DNA of 64,000 nucleotides, from the NCBI GenBank assembly GCA_021788365.1, contig JAJYKS010000004.1, positions 1-64,000 on the forward strand, read 5' to 3'. The position numbers and the translations under genes are program-made. The stretch is from a bacterium. GTDB taxonomy: Bacteria; Patescibacteria; Microgenomatia; UBA1400; UBA12108. The notes under the pieces are model-generated. The model did not search any database, was not told the DNA's origin, and saw nothing but the letters and a program-made list of their open reading frames with translations. This document shows positions 6,816 to 15,360 of this stretch, piece by piece. Position 1 is the stretch's first letter, and each line of letters starts with the position of its first letter.

Positions 6816-8471
6816 ATGGCAGCAAAACAAATTATCTATAACGCAGACGCCCGCGCGAAGTTAGTCGCAGGCGTCAATCAACTGGCCTCGGCCGTCGCCG
6901 TTACCCTTGGTCCGAAAGGCCGAAATGTAGCTCTGGATAAGAAATGGGGCGCCCCAAATATTATTCACGACGGCGTCTCCGTTGCCAAAGAAGTCGAGCT
7001 CAAGGATCCATTTGAGAATATGGGTGCCCAACTCGTCAAAGAAGCGGCGGTAAAGACGGCTGACGTCGCCGGAGACGGCACCACTACCTCAACAGTGCTC
7101 GCCCAAGCGATCGTCAACGAAGGGGTAAAAAACATTACCGCCGGCGCCAACCCCATGGTCATGCGCCGCGGACTTCTAAAAGCCTCTGACTACGTGGTTG
7201 CCGAGCTCAAGAAAAAAGCCAAAGCGATTAAAATCGACGATGCCGCCTCTGTTGCAACGATTTCCGCCGGAGACGAAGGATTGGGCAAAACCATCGCCGA
7301 CGCCCTCAAAGCCGTAGGCGGCAAAAACGGTGTGGTGACGGTCGAGGAAGGCAAAGGATTCGAGACCACGGTGGAACACAAAGAGGGCATGAGCTTCGAC
7401 AAGGGCTATGCGTCAGCCTACTTTGTGACGAACCCCGACACCATGGAAGCAGAGCTAGAGAATCCATATATCCTCGTGACGGATCAAAAAGTGAGCTCCA
7501 TTCAAGAAATGGTGCCATTCCTCGAGAGTTTTGTAAAAGTCAGCAAGGATCTCGTCATTATCGCCGACGACGTGGAGGGAGAAGCCCTAGCCACGCTCGC
7601 CTTGAATAAAATGCGTGGTACGTTCAACGTACTAGCGGTAAAAGCCCCAGGCTTCGGCGATCGCCGTAAAGCGATGCTCGAGGATATCGCCATCCTAACG
7701 GGTGCAACAGTCATCTCCTCCGATGTTGGGCGCAAGCTAGATTCGGTAAAGGTAGAGGATCTAGGGGCCGCAGACCGCGTTGTTGCCAGCAAAGACGAAA
7801 CAAAGATAGTCGGTGGCAAGGGTGACAAGGCCGCGCTCTCCGCCCGTATTGTGGCGCTGCAAAAGGAGATGGAGAAGTCGTCCTCGGACTTTGACAAAGA
7901 GAAGTTGCAGGAACGTCTTGCCAAGCTTTCCGGTGGTGTTGCCGTCATCAACGTCGGCGCGCCAAGCGAGGTAGAGCTAAAAGACAAGAAAGAGCGTGCC
8001 ATAGATGCCGTCGCCGCAACCAAAGCCGCACTCGAGGAGGGGATCGTTCCCGGCGGCTCGGTAGCACTTTTGGACATCGCACAAAAGATGGACAAAAAAG
8101 ACCTGGAATCAGCAGGAGCGGCTCCCGACGAAGTAACAGGCTTCATGCTCGTAAAAAAGGCACTTGAGGCACCCTTTACCAAGCTCATGGAAAATGCTGG
8201 TTTGCCAGGCGATCAGCTAATCGCCAAAGCTCGCGAAGCATCTGCCTCTGGTATGGGCTTCAATGTGCTAACAACCGAGTCGGTTGAGAGTGCCGTTGCC
8301 ATAGACATGATCAAAGTGGGGATAATCGATCCTCTCAAAGTTGTCCGTACCGCGGTGCAAAACGCCATCTCGGTAGCAACCATGATCTTGACGACCGAGG
8401 CACTAGTCACCGAAATCCCGGAGAAAGAAAAAGCGGCACCCGCTGCTCCCGATATGGGTGGGATGATGTGA
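6816..8471 (+). CDS. groEL: chaperonin GroEL
   Basis: 551 residues, full length. It shows the ATP site LGPKGRNV and GDGTTTSTVLAQAIV, the apical and intermediate domains without gaps (PFLESFVKVSKDLVIIADDVEGEAL in pieces), the APGFGDRRKAMLEDIAILTG hinge and the GGM-type C-terminal tail (DMGGMM). It forms the double ring that folds proteins with GroES. The ribosome site is built from a dispersed repeat (6785-6813). The gene ends before a strong terminator at 8539. Between stop and terminator (8472-8537) lies another degenerate repeat with AGTCGAACC and GTCGAA boxes. Confidence 0.97.
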   Translation: MAAKQIIYNADARAKLVAGVNQLASAVAVTLGPKGRNVALDKKWGAPNIIHDGVSVAKEVELKDPFENMGAQLVKEAAVKTADVAGDGTTTSTVLAQAIVNEGVKNITAGANPMVMRRGLLKASDYVVAELKKKAKAIKIDDAASVATISAGDEGLGKTIADALKAVGGKNGVVTVEEGKGFETTVEHKEGMSFDKGYASAYFVTNPDTMEAELENPYILVTDQKVSSIQEMVPFLESFVKVSKDLVIIADDVEGEALATLALNKMRGTFNVLAVKAPGFGDRRKAMLEDIAILTGATVISSDVGRKLDSVKVEDLGAADRVVASKDETKIVGGKGDKAALSARIVALQKEMEKSSSDFDKEKLQERLAKLSGGVAVINVGAPSEVELKDKKERAIDAVAATKAALEEGIVPGGSVALLDIAQKMDKKDLESAGAAPDEVTGFMLVKKALEAPFTKLMENAGLPGDQLIAKAREASASGMGFNVLTTESVESAVAIDMIKVGIIDPLKVVRTAVQNAISVATMILTTEALVTEIPEKEKAAPAAPDMGGMM

Positions 8472-8538
8472 TCCAAGCCGCGTTAGCGGCATGCGTAGTA
8501 AGCGCAGTCGAACCATACGTCGAATCAGAGTAAAAACG

Positions 8539-8564
8539 AAAACCCCGCCACCAGGCGGGGTTTT
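8539..8564 (+). terminator. rho-independent terminator after groEL
   Basis: Stem AAAACCCCGCC (8539-8549), loop ACCA, and GGCGGGGTTTT (8554-8564). A perfect GC-rich stem with flanking A and T runs, so it could work in both directions. Confidence 0.9.
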
Positions 8565-8624
8565 CATAGGTTAAAACAGGTGTTGACAATTAAGTATTTT
8601 TCAGCGATTCTTAATAAAGAGATT

Positions 8625-9032
8625 ATGCCCAAGAAAAAAACTGCTCCTTCCAAATCATTACACACAAACAATAGAACGTTGTTTATTGTCGTAGGCCTAG
8701 TCGTACTAGGAGAGATATTCTTTTTTGGGTACAAGAGTCTGACACAAGCAGTTCCTCGGCTACCACAAGTGTTTGTGGTGACCGATTCGCCGCTTCCCTC
8801 TGGAGAGACCACCATAACCGGCACCGTGCGCAAGGACGCTCAGGTTGGCAAGCCGGGTAATTTTTATCTGATTCTTTCCTCGGGGCAGCCCATTCAGCTT
8901 GATATACAAGGCTTGGATGGGTATCTCGGCAAAACACTCACGGTTAAAGGAGTACTCTACCCATCAGATACGCCCGAAATCCCCGATGCACTAAAAGTTG
9001 AGTCATATACCGTCGTTCCAGGAGCAAAATAA
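8625..9032 (+). CDS. membrane-anchored small OB-like protein, unknown function
   Basis: 135 residues from the ATG at 8625 (MPKKKT); an in-frame upstream GTG/TTG region lacks a ribosome site. A lysine-rich start, one membrane helix (about residues 17-36, TLFIVVGLVVLGEIFFFGY), then an external part of about 95 residues rich in beta strands: TTITGTVRKDAQVGKPGNFY, ILSSGQPIQLDIQGLD and LGKTLTVKGVLYPS. The G.v.k......y.L....g..i.l......y.Gk.v.v.G.l pattern resembles OB-fold nucleic-acid-like or DUF5666-type anchored domains, but I do not recognise a named family. A TTGACA box lies at 8583-8588. It is followed 2 bases later by the 700-residue surface protein, so the two are likely co-expressed. Confidence 0.6.
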   Translation: MPKKKTAPSKSLHTNNRTLFIVVGLVVLGEIFFFGYKSLTQAVPRLPQVFVVTDSPLPSGETTITGTVRKDAQVGKPGNFYLILSSGQPIQLDIQGLDGYLGKTLTVKGVLYPSDTPEIPDALKVESYTVVPGAK

Positions 9033-9034
9033 TC

Positions 9035-11137
9035 ATGAAAAAAACTGCTACACCCAAACACCACATGAAATTGCTAAACTGGATCGCTGTAGGCGTTATC
9101 GTAGTTGCGGCTGTTGCCGTCCTCGCCTATCAGCGCATGGCCCAGTCTGCCTCCATAGACATGGTGGCTTCCTTCCTGGGGACTTCAGGTCAAAGCATAG
9201 GCACGATCACCAGGCCAACGTCTACTTTAGGCACCGCCGGTGGCAGCGCGGGGACGTCAACTGCTGGCAGAACAATTTCTGGCGGGGCACGTTCTGCGAT
9301 TGACGCAGGCGTAAGCTCCGACTTTACACTACAACATGACACAACTGGCGGTTCAACAACTCCCGTGACAAATACAAACACCTCGGGAAACACAGCAGGG
9401 AGAACTACAACACAAGGCGGTGGCCGCTGTATGGGAGACAACTGCGGTGGCACCGTACTCTGGTCTGGCGATGCCATAGCTGCGAGCAATGGTACGCTTG
9501 TCGACGACACAGGCAAGGTGGTGCATGTCATAGGGCAAAATGATTCGGGTAAAAACACCAACAGTGGTGCAAGTACAGATGCAACCGGGATCCCCGCCAT
9601 TGGTTTCGTTCAGGGAGGTACCTGTGCTGGTGGTGCAAACGGCGTTACCATTCCCGCTGGCAAGTGGGTCTCCACCGGTAAGCAATTTGGTACAAGCGGA
9701 CGCGAATGCACATTCTGCACAGGCAACTCTGACAGGCCCTATTCGGGAAGTGTAGCCTGTGATGTTGCCTACAAAGCCGATCCAGCAAGTGTTATTCTTC
9801 CTCCTGATCCTGGTACTGAGTATACTCAAGGGACACCAACCGGTAACAAGCAGAGCGATACGGTAAAGTGTACCGATAGCTCAGGCTGCTTTGACAGCAC
9901 CGCCAAGGCAAACTGCTACTCAGGTAGTGTCATCCATACCACCGGTGATCAGACAACCGATGCCTCCGGGAACACTCAATTCTGCTCCAACGGAGCCTGG
10001 GTTGCCCCAGACAAGTACTGTGCAACCAAGAGTGGTTACACCTGGACTGGCAGTCAGTGTGTGAACAATAGTCAACAGGCAAACACTCAATCAGGGACAG
10101 CCCAAAGTTTGGAACAGGCCCACCCAGGTATTGCTGATCTCCTAAATAAGACCGCAGGGACACCATCAACCAGTGGTCTCGCCGGTGGAGTAACAGGAAG
10201 CGTCCACTCGAACGTACAGCCATCTACGCAGAATTTCTCAACCTCTGGTGATTGCCAAGCGGCAATCGAAGCTGGTAATCAGCAAGCTAACGCCACAAGA
10301 AATCTTGGTTGCCGGCTCAACAACAACGGTAAATGGGAGCAGTACGCCCCAACTCAATTTGAGAACGAAAAAGCAGGTAGAACACTTACAGCCACGCAAT
10401 TGCAAACCACCGGAACTGGTGTCGGTAGCAACAATGTCTCCCAAGCAGCTGGCGCTGCAGTGAGTGACGCTGGTACCGTTACAGGCTCTATCGCAGGTGG
10501 TGTAGCTTCTCTTGCCTGCGGTCCGTTTACAGCGCTATGTGCTCCAATCGCTATGGGGGTTGGAGGAGCACTCGGTCATAACGCTGCCTCTGGACTTGCC
10601 GCCCAGGCAGCAGACCCCAACAACCTCGCACCTGCAACCGTGACCATCGCCGGAGCTGGAGTTGGTAGTGGGATTGGGTGTGCAGTTGGGGGAGCTATCG
10701 GTGGAGTTGCTAGTCTAGGCCTAGGCGGCCTCGGTGCAATACCCGGATGTGGCATTGGCACCGCAGTCGGCACCGCAGTCGGCGGGTATGTAGGAAATAG
10801 AATTGGAACAGCCAATCGAGATACACTTACTCCAGCCATAGTAAATGGTGCAAATCTTGTCTCCAGAACAACCGTCGGATGTACCACTGGGCTTATAGCT
10901 GGTTCAATCTTTACTCCCATTGGCGCAGCCGTTGGTTGTGTTGGTGGTGCTGTAATCGGTGCAGCTGCCCCCTACGTTGGGAACATCATCAACAACCTAA
11001 CAGCACCAAGCTCCACCGCAGGTGTAAAGGGAGGCGCTGATGTGAATGCAAAATCTCCAGAACAAACGGCCTGTGAGCTCAAGGGGTCAAAATTTATCTA
11101 CGATCCCGCAACGGGTGCCTGCAACTCCACACAATAA
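9035..11137 (+). CDS. large anchored surface protein, Cys-rich with Gly-zipper C-terminal region
   Basis: 700 residues. One membrane helix near the start (LNWIAVGVIVVAAVAVLAY), then a long Thr/Ser/Gly/Asn-rich stretch with cysteine pairs (GRCMGDNCGG, CTFCTGNSDRPYSG, CTDSSGCFDS, CSNGAWVAPDKYC, CATKSGYTW) that should form disulfides outside the cell. Residues about 480-640 are Ala/Gly-rich with GxxxG runs (GGAIGGVASLGLGGLGAIPG, GTAVGTAVGGYVGNRIGTA), like glycine-zipper membrane-inserting segments, and repeat about three times. The end again has a Cys pair (CELKGSKF...GACNST). No family recognised; the composition suits a surface-exposed protein. It is the second gene after 8625 and precedes pyrH by 52 bases. 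Confidence 0.65.
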   Translation: MKKTATPKHHMKLLNWIAVGVIVVAAVAVLAYQRMAQSASIDMVASFLGTSGQSIGTITRPTSTLGTAGGSAGTSTAGRTISGGARSAIDAGVSSDFTLQHDTTGGSTTPVTNTNTSGNTAGRTTTQGGGRCMGDNCGGTVLWSGDAIAASNGTLVDDTGKVVHVIGQNDSGKNTNSGASTDATGIPAIGFVQGGTCAGGANGVTIPAGKWVSTGKQFGTSGRECTFCTGNSDRPYSGSVACDVAYKADPASVILPPDPGTEYTQGTPTGNKQSDTVKCTDSSGCFDSTAKANCYSGSVIHTTGDQTTDASGNTQFCSNGAWVAPDKYCATKSGYTWTGSQCVNNSQQANTQSGTAQSLEQAHPGIADLLNKTAGTPSTSGLAGGVTGSVHSNVQPSTQNFSTSGDCQAAIEAGNQQANATRNLGCRLNNNGKWEQYAPTQFENEKAGRTLTATQLQTTGTGVGSNNVSQAAGAAVSDAGTVTGSIAGGVASLACGPFTALCAPIAMGVGGALGHNAASGLAAQAADPNNLAPATVTIAGAGVGSGIGCAVGGAIGGVASLGLGGLGAIPGCGIGTAVGTAVGGYVGNRIGTANRDTLTPAIVNGANLVSRTTVGCTTGLIAGSIFTPIGAAVGCVGGAVIGAAAPYVGNIINNLTAPSSTAGVKGGADVNAKSPEQTACELKGSKFIYDPATGACNSTQ

Positions 11138-11189
11138 AAATCTCAAAAACGTGCTATTCTAGTAGAGACAAAAGTACTGGAGGATTTTT

Positions 11190-11903
11190 ATGGCAGCAGT
11201 ACCCTATAAACGTGTACTTCTCAAACTTGGGGGTGAGTCGTTACTAGGCGAGCGCGAATATGGCATCGACCCCAAGGCAGCCATGAACGTTGCCGAGGAA
11301 ATAAAATCCGTCCACGAGACGAAGGTGCAGGTGGCTGTAGTCATAGGTGCCGGCAACATCTTCCGTGGCCTCGCCGGAGCAGCAGCCGGTATAGAGCGGG
11401 CGACAGCCGACTACATGGGCATGCTCGCAACCGTGATGAACTCCCTTGCTCTTCAAGACGCTTTGGAAAAATTGGGTGTCGATACGCGCCTCCAAACCAG
11501 CCTAGAAATGCCCGCCGTCGCCGAGCCATTTGTACGCCGCCGCGCTCTCCGCCACATGGAAAAGGGGCGGGTGGTTATTCTCGCCGCGGGCACTGGCGAT
11601 CCCTACTTCACAACCGACACAGGAGCTTCGCTTCGCGCCCTCGAACTCCACTGCGATGTCATCTTAAAAGCCACCAAAGTCGACGGGATCTACGACAAAG
11701 ATCCGGTAAAATACCCCGAAGCCAAAAAGTATCCGGAATTAACCTATATGGACGCCCTCAAAGAACGTTTAGAAGTCATGGATACGTCTGCCTTTGCACT
11801 CTGTATGGACAATCACTTACCCATTATGGTCTTTAATTTCTTCGAAAAGGGTAATGCCAGGAGAGCGGTCTTGGGAGAAAAAATCGGCACGATAGTCAAG
11901 TAG
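11190..11903 (+). CDS. pyrH: UMP kinase
   Basis: 237 residues, normal length for bacterial PyrH. It has LLKLGGESLLGE (phosphate-binding start), VVIGAGNIFRG, the YMGMLATVMNSLALQDALE helix, the GTGDPYFTTDTGASLRALE block and KATKVDGIYDKDP of the amino-acid-kinase fold, ending in MDNHLPIMVFNF. It phosphorylates UMP to UDP with ATP. A good ribosome site (TGGAGG) lies before the ATG. It stands alone; the usual neighbours tsf and frr are not present. Confidence 0.96.
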   Translation: MAAVPYKRVLLKLGGESLLGEREYGIDPKAAMNVAEEIKSVHETKVQVAVVIGAGNIFRGLAGAAAGIERATADYMGMLATVMNSLALQDALEKLGVDTRLQTSLEMPAVAEPFVRRRALRHMEKGRVVILAAGTGDPYFTTDTGASLRALELHCDVILKATKVDGIYDKDPVKYPEAKKYPELTYMDALKERLEVMDTSAFALCMDNHLPIMVFNFFEKGNARRAVLGEKIGTIVK

Positions 11904-11904
11904 C

Positions 11905-11965
11905 GCTTCTGATCAACCGACAAACTGGATCGCCGATTCGCCGACTAACTGATTTGCTGATTTGC
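11905..11965. repeat. degenerate CCGA(T/C)T / CTGA tandem-like repeat
   Basis: A run of imperfect 8 to 9-base units such as CGCCGATT, CGCCGACT, AACTGATT, TGCTGATT, TGCCGAAT between the convergent pyrH and M23 genes. The same type of text is at 2727-2760, 12700-12775 and inside tpiA (33328-33387). Confidence 0.55.
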
Positions 11966-11969
11966 CGAA

Positions 11970-12566
11970 TTACGGACTAAACGGTACGTTCCCAATATAA
12001 GTCAAGGGATTTACTGCCTGGTCCCCCTCATGCACCTCAAAGTGGAGATGGGGGCCAGTACTCCAACCGGTTACACCAACTGCTCCGATTTGTTGCCCAC
12101 GGGTAACGTGTTCCCCAGGCTTCACGAGCGTTTTCGATAGGTGAGCATACAACGTCCAAACAGCTCCGTCATGGGCAATGCGCACATAGTGACCATAGCC
12201 AAACGAAGTGTACTCAACTTCTATGACCGTACCATCATCCATAGATAGGACAGGAGTTCCAATAGGTGCCTTGAGGTCGACACCAGGGTGAAGGGCGTGG
12301 AATGGCTGCGACATGCCGGTAGTCAAGGCAAGGGGAAAGTGATATGCCGACTGTGTCGTTACCACGATCGGAGTCTCAGGAACCGACGAAGCATTGGTAG
12401 GCATGCCGTAGTCGAACGCATGGGTGGGAATCGCAACCACAGACAAAGCAACGCTCGCCAGGGCTAGGTTTACGCCAAAAATGCGTGGAACCGCTGTGCG
12501 GCTAAATATGGGCAACTTCAGGTGTTTAGACACCTTCGGTAGGGTAATACGTGGTAGTTGTATCAT
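11970..12566 (-). CDS. M23 family metallopeptidase (LytM-type peptidoglycan hydrolase)
   Basis: About 198 residues from the ATG at 12566; a longer frame to 12626 is possible but starts without a site. A basic N-terminus and a hydrophobic segment (IFGVNLALASVALSVVAIPTHA) give a signal peptide or anchor ending at THA. The C-terminal 120 residues are the M23 domain with the zinc ligands HPGVD (HxxxD), and HLHFEV (HxH), plus LYAHLS. It cleaves peptide cross-links of peptidoglycan outside the cell. The domain is complete. It is convergent with pyrH. Confidence 0.9.
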   Translation of the reverse strand: MIQLPRITLPKVSKHLKLPIFSRTAVPRIFGVNLALASVALSVVAIPTHAFDYGMPTNASSVPETPIVVTTQSAYHFPLALTTGMSQPFHALHPGVDLKAPIGTPVLSMDDGTVIEVEYTSFGYGHYVRIAHDGAVWTLYAHLSKTLVKPGEHVTRGQQIGAVGVTGWSTGPHLHFEVHEGDQAVNPLTYIGNVPFSP

Positions 12567-12699
12567 GTGTGGGGTTAAATTAGCCCCTGAAAGCCGTGAT
12601 CCTACCAAAAGACAGATAAATGTCAAGCAAATTTACCTCTGGATTCCAGAGGAGAATGATAAGTATATATAAATATATCAAAAAGCATCTTAAATCTGG

Positions 12700-12775
12700 T
12701 TAACTGGCTAACCGATCTGCCGACTCGTCCTGAGCTTGCCGAAGGATTCGCTGACTTGCCGACTTGCTGATATAC
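12700..12775. repeat. degenerate repeat block upstream of gap
   Basis: Units such as TTAACTGG, CTAACCGA, TCTGCCGA, then a copy of the CCTGAGCTTGCCGAAGG repeat (12731-12747), then TTCGCTGACTTGCCGACTTG. It ends 8 bases before the gap start, so the gap leader is largely made of repeats. Confidence 0.55.
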
Positions 12776-12783
12776 TTAAAAAC

Positions 12784-13857
12784 ATGCCTCATACATTTGC
12801 CATTAACGGTTTCGGACGTATCGGTCGGTTGGCCACCAGAGTCTGGTGGGAGCATCACAAAGACGAGCTGACGCTATCAGCCATTAACACCTCGGGCTCC
12901 ATGGACATAGATGGCTGGGCGCACCTCCTAAAACACGACACTACCTATCGTCAGTTCAAGGGCGAGGTCTCGTTTGAAAAATACCAGAGCGCCAAAGACG
13001 TGAGCGACGAAGACCCACTCATTGGCTATCTTATTCTCGATGCGGTCAAAATCCCGGCGTTTGCCCAGCGTGACCCCGCCAAAATTCCCTGGGGCAAATA
13101 CGGCGTGGAGATAGTCATCGAGTCGACCGGTGCATTCACAACCGAAGAAAAAGCCAAAGCCCATCTCGCGGCTGGTGCCAAGCAGGTGGTCATTTCCGCG
13201 CCCGCCAAAGGCGGCAATGTTCCAACATCGGTCATCGGGGTCAACGAAGCAGACATCTTGAGCCAGGACAAAACCAGCACCATTGGCGTCTTAAACAACG
13301 CCTCCTGCACCACCAACTGCATCGCTCCTGTAGCGGCGGTCTTGGTGGCGCGCCTCGGCATAGCCAAGGCAGCCATGACTACGGTCCACAGCTACACCGA
13401 CGATCAAAAGTTACAAGACGGCTCTCACAAAGACCTGCGCCGTGCCCGCGCCGGCGCCGCCAACATTATCCCGACAAGTACCGGCGCAGCCATTGCGACA
13501 ACCGAGACTATCCCCGAGCTGAAAGGCTTGTTCGACGGCGTCGCGCTCCGCGTGCCTACGATTACCGGCTCGCTTACCGACTTTGCCTTTGTGGTCAAGC
13601 GCCCCACAACTGTCGAAGAGGTAAATACCATCTTCCGTCAGGCAGCACTCGAGTCCAGGTGGGCGGGCATACTGGCGGTTACCGACGAGCCCTTGGTCTC
13701 TTCCGACATCATTGGTCGTCGCGAGTCTGCAATCGTCGACCTCGGTCTTACCAAAGTGGTGGGCGGGGATCTGGTAAAAGTGTATGCCTGGTACGACAAC
13801 GAATGGGGCTATAGCAACCGCTTGGTCGAGACCGTCCGCGATATCGCAAATGCATGA
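12784..13857 (+). CDS. gap: glyceraldehyde-3-phosphate dehydrogenase
   Basis: 357 residues from the ATG at 12784 (MPHTFAINGFGRIGR); an in-frame upstream ATG at 12736 lies inside repeats and adds no conserved residues. It has the NAD-binding INGFGRIGR, catalytic Cys175 in NASCTTNC, the HSYTDDQ histidine region, RAAAANIIPTSTGAA-like RAGAANIIPTSTGAA, and the C-terminal WYDNEWGYSNR. It oxidises glyceraldehyde 3-phosphate to 1,3-bisphosphoglycerate. It contains a slightly longer segment than average at residues 60-105. Its stop overlaps the next start by 4 bases. Confidence 0.96.
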   Translation: MPHTFAINGFGRIGRLATRVWWEHHKDELTLSAINTSGSMDIDGWAHLLKHDTTYRQFKGEVSFEKYQSAKDVSDEDPLIGYLILDAVKIPAFAQRDPAKIPWGKYGVEIVIESTGAFTTEEKAKAHLAAGAKQVVISAPAKGGNVPTSVIGVNEADILSQDKTSTIGVLNNASCTTNCIAPVAAVLVARLGIAKAAMTTVHSYTDDQKLQDGSHKDLRRARAGAANIIPTSTGAAIATTETIPELKGLFDGVALRVPTITGSLTDFAFVVKRPTTVEEVNTIFRQAALESRWAGILAVTDEPLVSSDIIGRRESAIVDLGLTKVVGGDLVKVYAWYDNEWGYSNRLVETVRDIANA

Positions 13858-14507
13858 AATTAGAGCTATTCGTCGTTGGTCCCTTGCAAACAAATTGTTA
13901 CCTTTTATGGGACGAAGATTCGGGCGAAGCGATAGTAATAGACCCCGGTGATGAGGGCGATTTCCTAAGCGAAAATATTGTGCGCCGCAACCTTCATCTC
14001 GAGAGTATTCTTCTTACCCATGGCCATTTTGACCACGTGGTAGGTTTACTTCCGCTTACGCTGAACTTTCCCGAAGCAAAAATGTACCTTCATCCTGCCG
14101 ATCATTTTCTCTACGCCCGCGCTGCCTCTTCAGCTCGGCACTTCGTCCCCAACTACGCCCCAGATCCCCTGCCGCTCATAGAAAGTCTGACCTTAAAGGA
14201 TCCAAGTGCGAAGCACCTGGAAAGACCCCAAAAAGGTCAGACCTTACGGGGCGAAATTGAAGTAATCCTGACCCCCGGTCATACCCCTGGTTCTATGTGT
14301 TTCTATCTGCCAAAAAAGGGCTGGCTTTTCACCGGAGACACGTTACTTAAAGGCACAATCGGCGAGACACATCACAAATACTCGCGGCCACTCGACCTCT
14401 CCCGCTCCCTGGAAAAACTTTTCACATTACCCCCAGAAACTGTTGTCTATCCCGGTCACGGCGAACCAACGACGCTCGCAGCCGAGGTCCCATCAAATCA
14501 TCCTTGA
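13854..14507 (+). CDS. MBL-fold hydrolase (glyoxalase II-like)
   Basis: 217 residues. The metal motif THGHFDHV (HxHxDH), the next His in PGHTPGS, Asp in FTGDTLL and His in YPGHGEPT complete the dinuclear zinc site of the metallo-beta-lactamase fold. The opening VGPLQTNCYLLWDE and VIDPGDEGD are typical of the small YcbL/GloB-like hydrolases. Substrate unknown. A 58-base palindromic repeat (14185-14242) inserts about 20 residues (SLTLKDPSAKHLERPQKGQT) just before the PGHT strand, where relatives have a short loop. Start overlaps gap by 4 bases; its 3' end overlaps the convergent endonuclease gene by 86 bases. Confidence 0.85.
   Translation: MKLELFVVGPLQTNCYLLWDEDSGEAIVIDPGDEGDFLSENIVRRNLHLESILLTHGHFDHVVGLLPLTLNFPEAKMYLHPADHFLYARAASSARHFVPNYAPDPLPLIESLTLKDPSAKHLERPQKGQTLRGEIEVILTPGHTPGSMCFYLPKKGWLFTGDTLLKGTIGETHHKYSRPLDLSRSLEKLFTLPPETVVYPGHGEPTTLAAEVPSNHP
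14185..14242. repeat. GTCTGACCTT / AAGGTCAGAC inverted repeat (inside MBL hydrolase gene)
   Basis: Perfect 10-base arms 14185-14194 and 14233-14242 enclose a GTGC-GAA-GCAC mini-hairpin at 14206-14216. The same arm sequence returns at 34904-34918 and 37373-37422. Confidence 0.7.
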
Positions 14508-15216
14508 AATGTAAGTATTTTTCGTACTTATATTTCAAAAAGGGAGCTTTGTTTTCGTGTAAATAGATAAAGTCCAATATAGTAAGAGCGCCAAGTCCAC
14601 GAAAAACCAGATTATATGCGCCGCGAGTCACGTACGCACGAACCGAATATATGCCTAGACGAGTGCCGAGAGTGGCGGATAAATCGTTAAGAAAGGCAAT
14701 GCTACCACTGGTGAAAGCAACACGAAGTGCATAAACGTGCCTAGTGGGCCCTAGATAAAAACTAACGCACCCATCACCGTCAAAGTATCCGCGTAAGAAA
14801 AAAGAAAAATAATCACTCGGGACATTTGGAAAATTCATGGTATTAGATTTCCTGTGCCCCAACCCAAGCATAATCAAATCGTTATACATTTCCTTATTGC
14901 CGATCCGTAATACATATCCCCGTTTTGAAACATATTTACAGTTTTTATGAAACATGACACGAGGCGTCCTTGTGTATATTTTGTGATTTGAAGATAGGGC
15001 ATCTTTTATTTGTGTTAGTAAGTCAAGGTCATTATTTGTAAAACTAAGGTAGTACGTCCTACTCGAAGCGTTGCTATCAACAAGTGAACCGTCGGCAAAC
15101 ATGAAGCCTAAAACATAAGCCATTTGAGGTGTCCACGCTTTGAAAAAGTCTTCATTTACCGATCCACGATTATGTCCACCGCGAGGGTCTCTTATCACAG
15201 ATTTAGATTGACACAA
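14422..15216 (-). CDS. LAGLIDADG homing endonuclease, free-standing
   Basis: Up to 264 residues. Two LAGLIDADG-type helices are clear: MAYVLGFMFADGSL and FLRGYFDGDGCVSF, each ending in the catalytic Asp, about 95 residues apart, so this is a single-chain enzyme with two half-sites. Such enzymes cut long target sites and spread themselves or an intron. The start is uncertain: the frame opens with TTG at 15216 or GTG about 18 bases later; the first ATG would cut into the first motif. It lies 29 bases downstream of tRNA-Cys on the same strand, and its 3' end overlaps the MBL gene. It is more AT-rich than its neighbours, a sign of transfer. No intron is seen in the tRNA. Confidence 0.85.
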   Translation of the reverse strand: MCQSKSVIRDPRGGHNRGSVNEDFFKAWTPQMAYVLGFMFADGSLVDSNASSRTYYLSFTNNDLDLLTQIKDALSSNHKIYTRTPRVMFHKNCKYVSKRGYVLRIGNKEMYNDLIMLGLGHRKSNTMNFPNVPSDYFSFFLRGYFDGDGCVSFYLGPTRHVYALRVAFTSGSIAFLNDLSATLGTRLGIYSVRAYVTRGAYNLVFRGLGALTILDFIYLHENKAPFLKYKYEKYLHFKDDLMGPRLRASLVRRDRDRQQFLGVM

Positions 15217-15245
15217 ATATTACCCGAAGTCAAGGGAAAAAATAG

Positions 15246-15317
15246 AGGCCCAGGTGGGATTCGCACCCACGCATATTCGTTTTGCAGACGAACGCGTTAC
15301 TTCTTCGCCACTGGGCC
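15246..15317 (-). tRNA. tRNA-Cys (GCA)
   Basis: Read on the minus strand: acceptor arms GGCCCAG and CTGGGCC with discriminator T, anticodon stem TTCGT/ACGAA with loop CTGCAAA (anticodon GCA), T arm GTGGG-TGCGAAT-CCCAC, and a D arm with GAAGAAGTAA. 72 bases, no intron, CCA not encoded. Confidence 0.93.
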
Positions 15318-15360
15318 GATATCGGCATTATACCTCATGGATCTGTGGTACGATTACGAT

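Noticed and set aside
7502..8188. Long open frame on the minus strand opposite groEL
   Set aside because: A Ser/Ala-rich shadow of a conserved plus-strand gene, without ribosome site or any family pattern.
15124..15360. Upstream extension of the PEGA/SH3 lipoprotein frame
   Set aside because: It runs through the tRNA-Cys gene on the opposite strand, and the lipobox signal starts cleanly at 15361.
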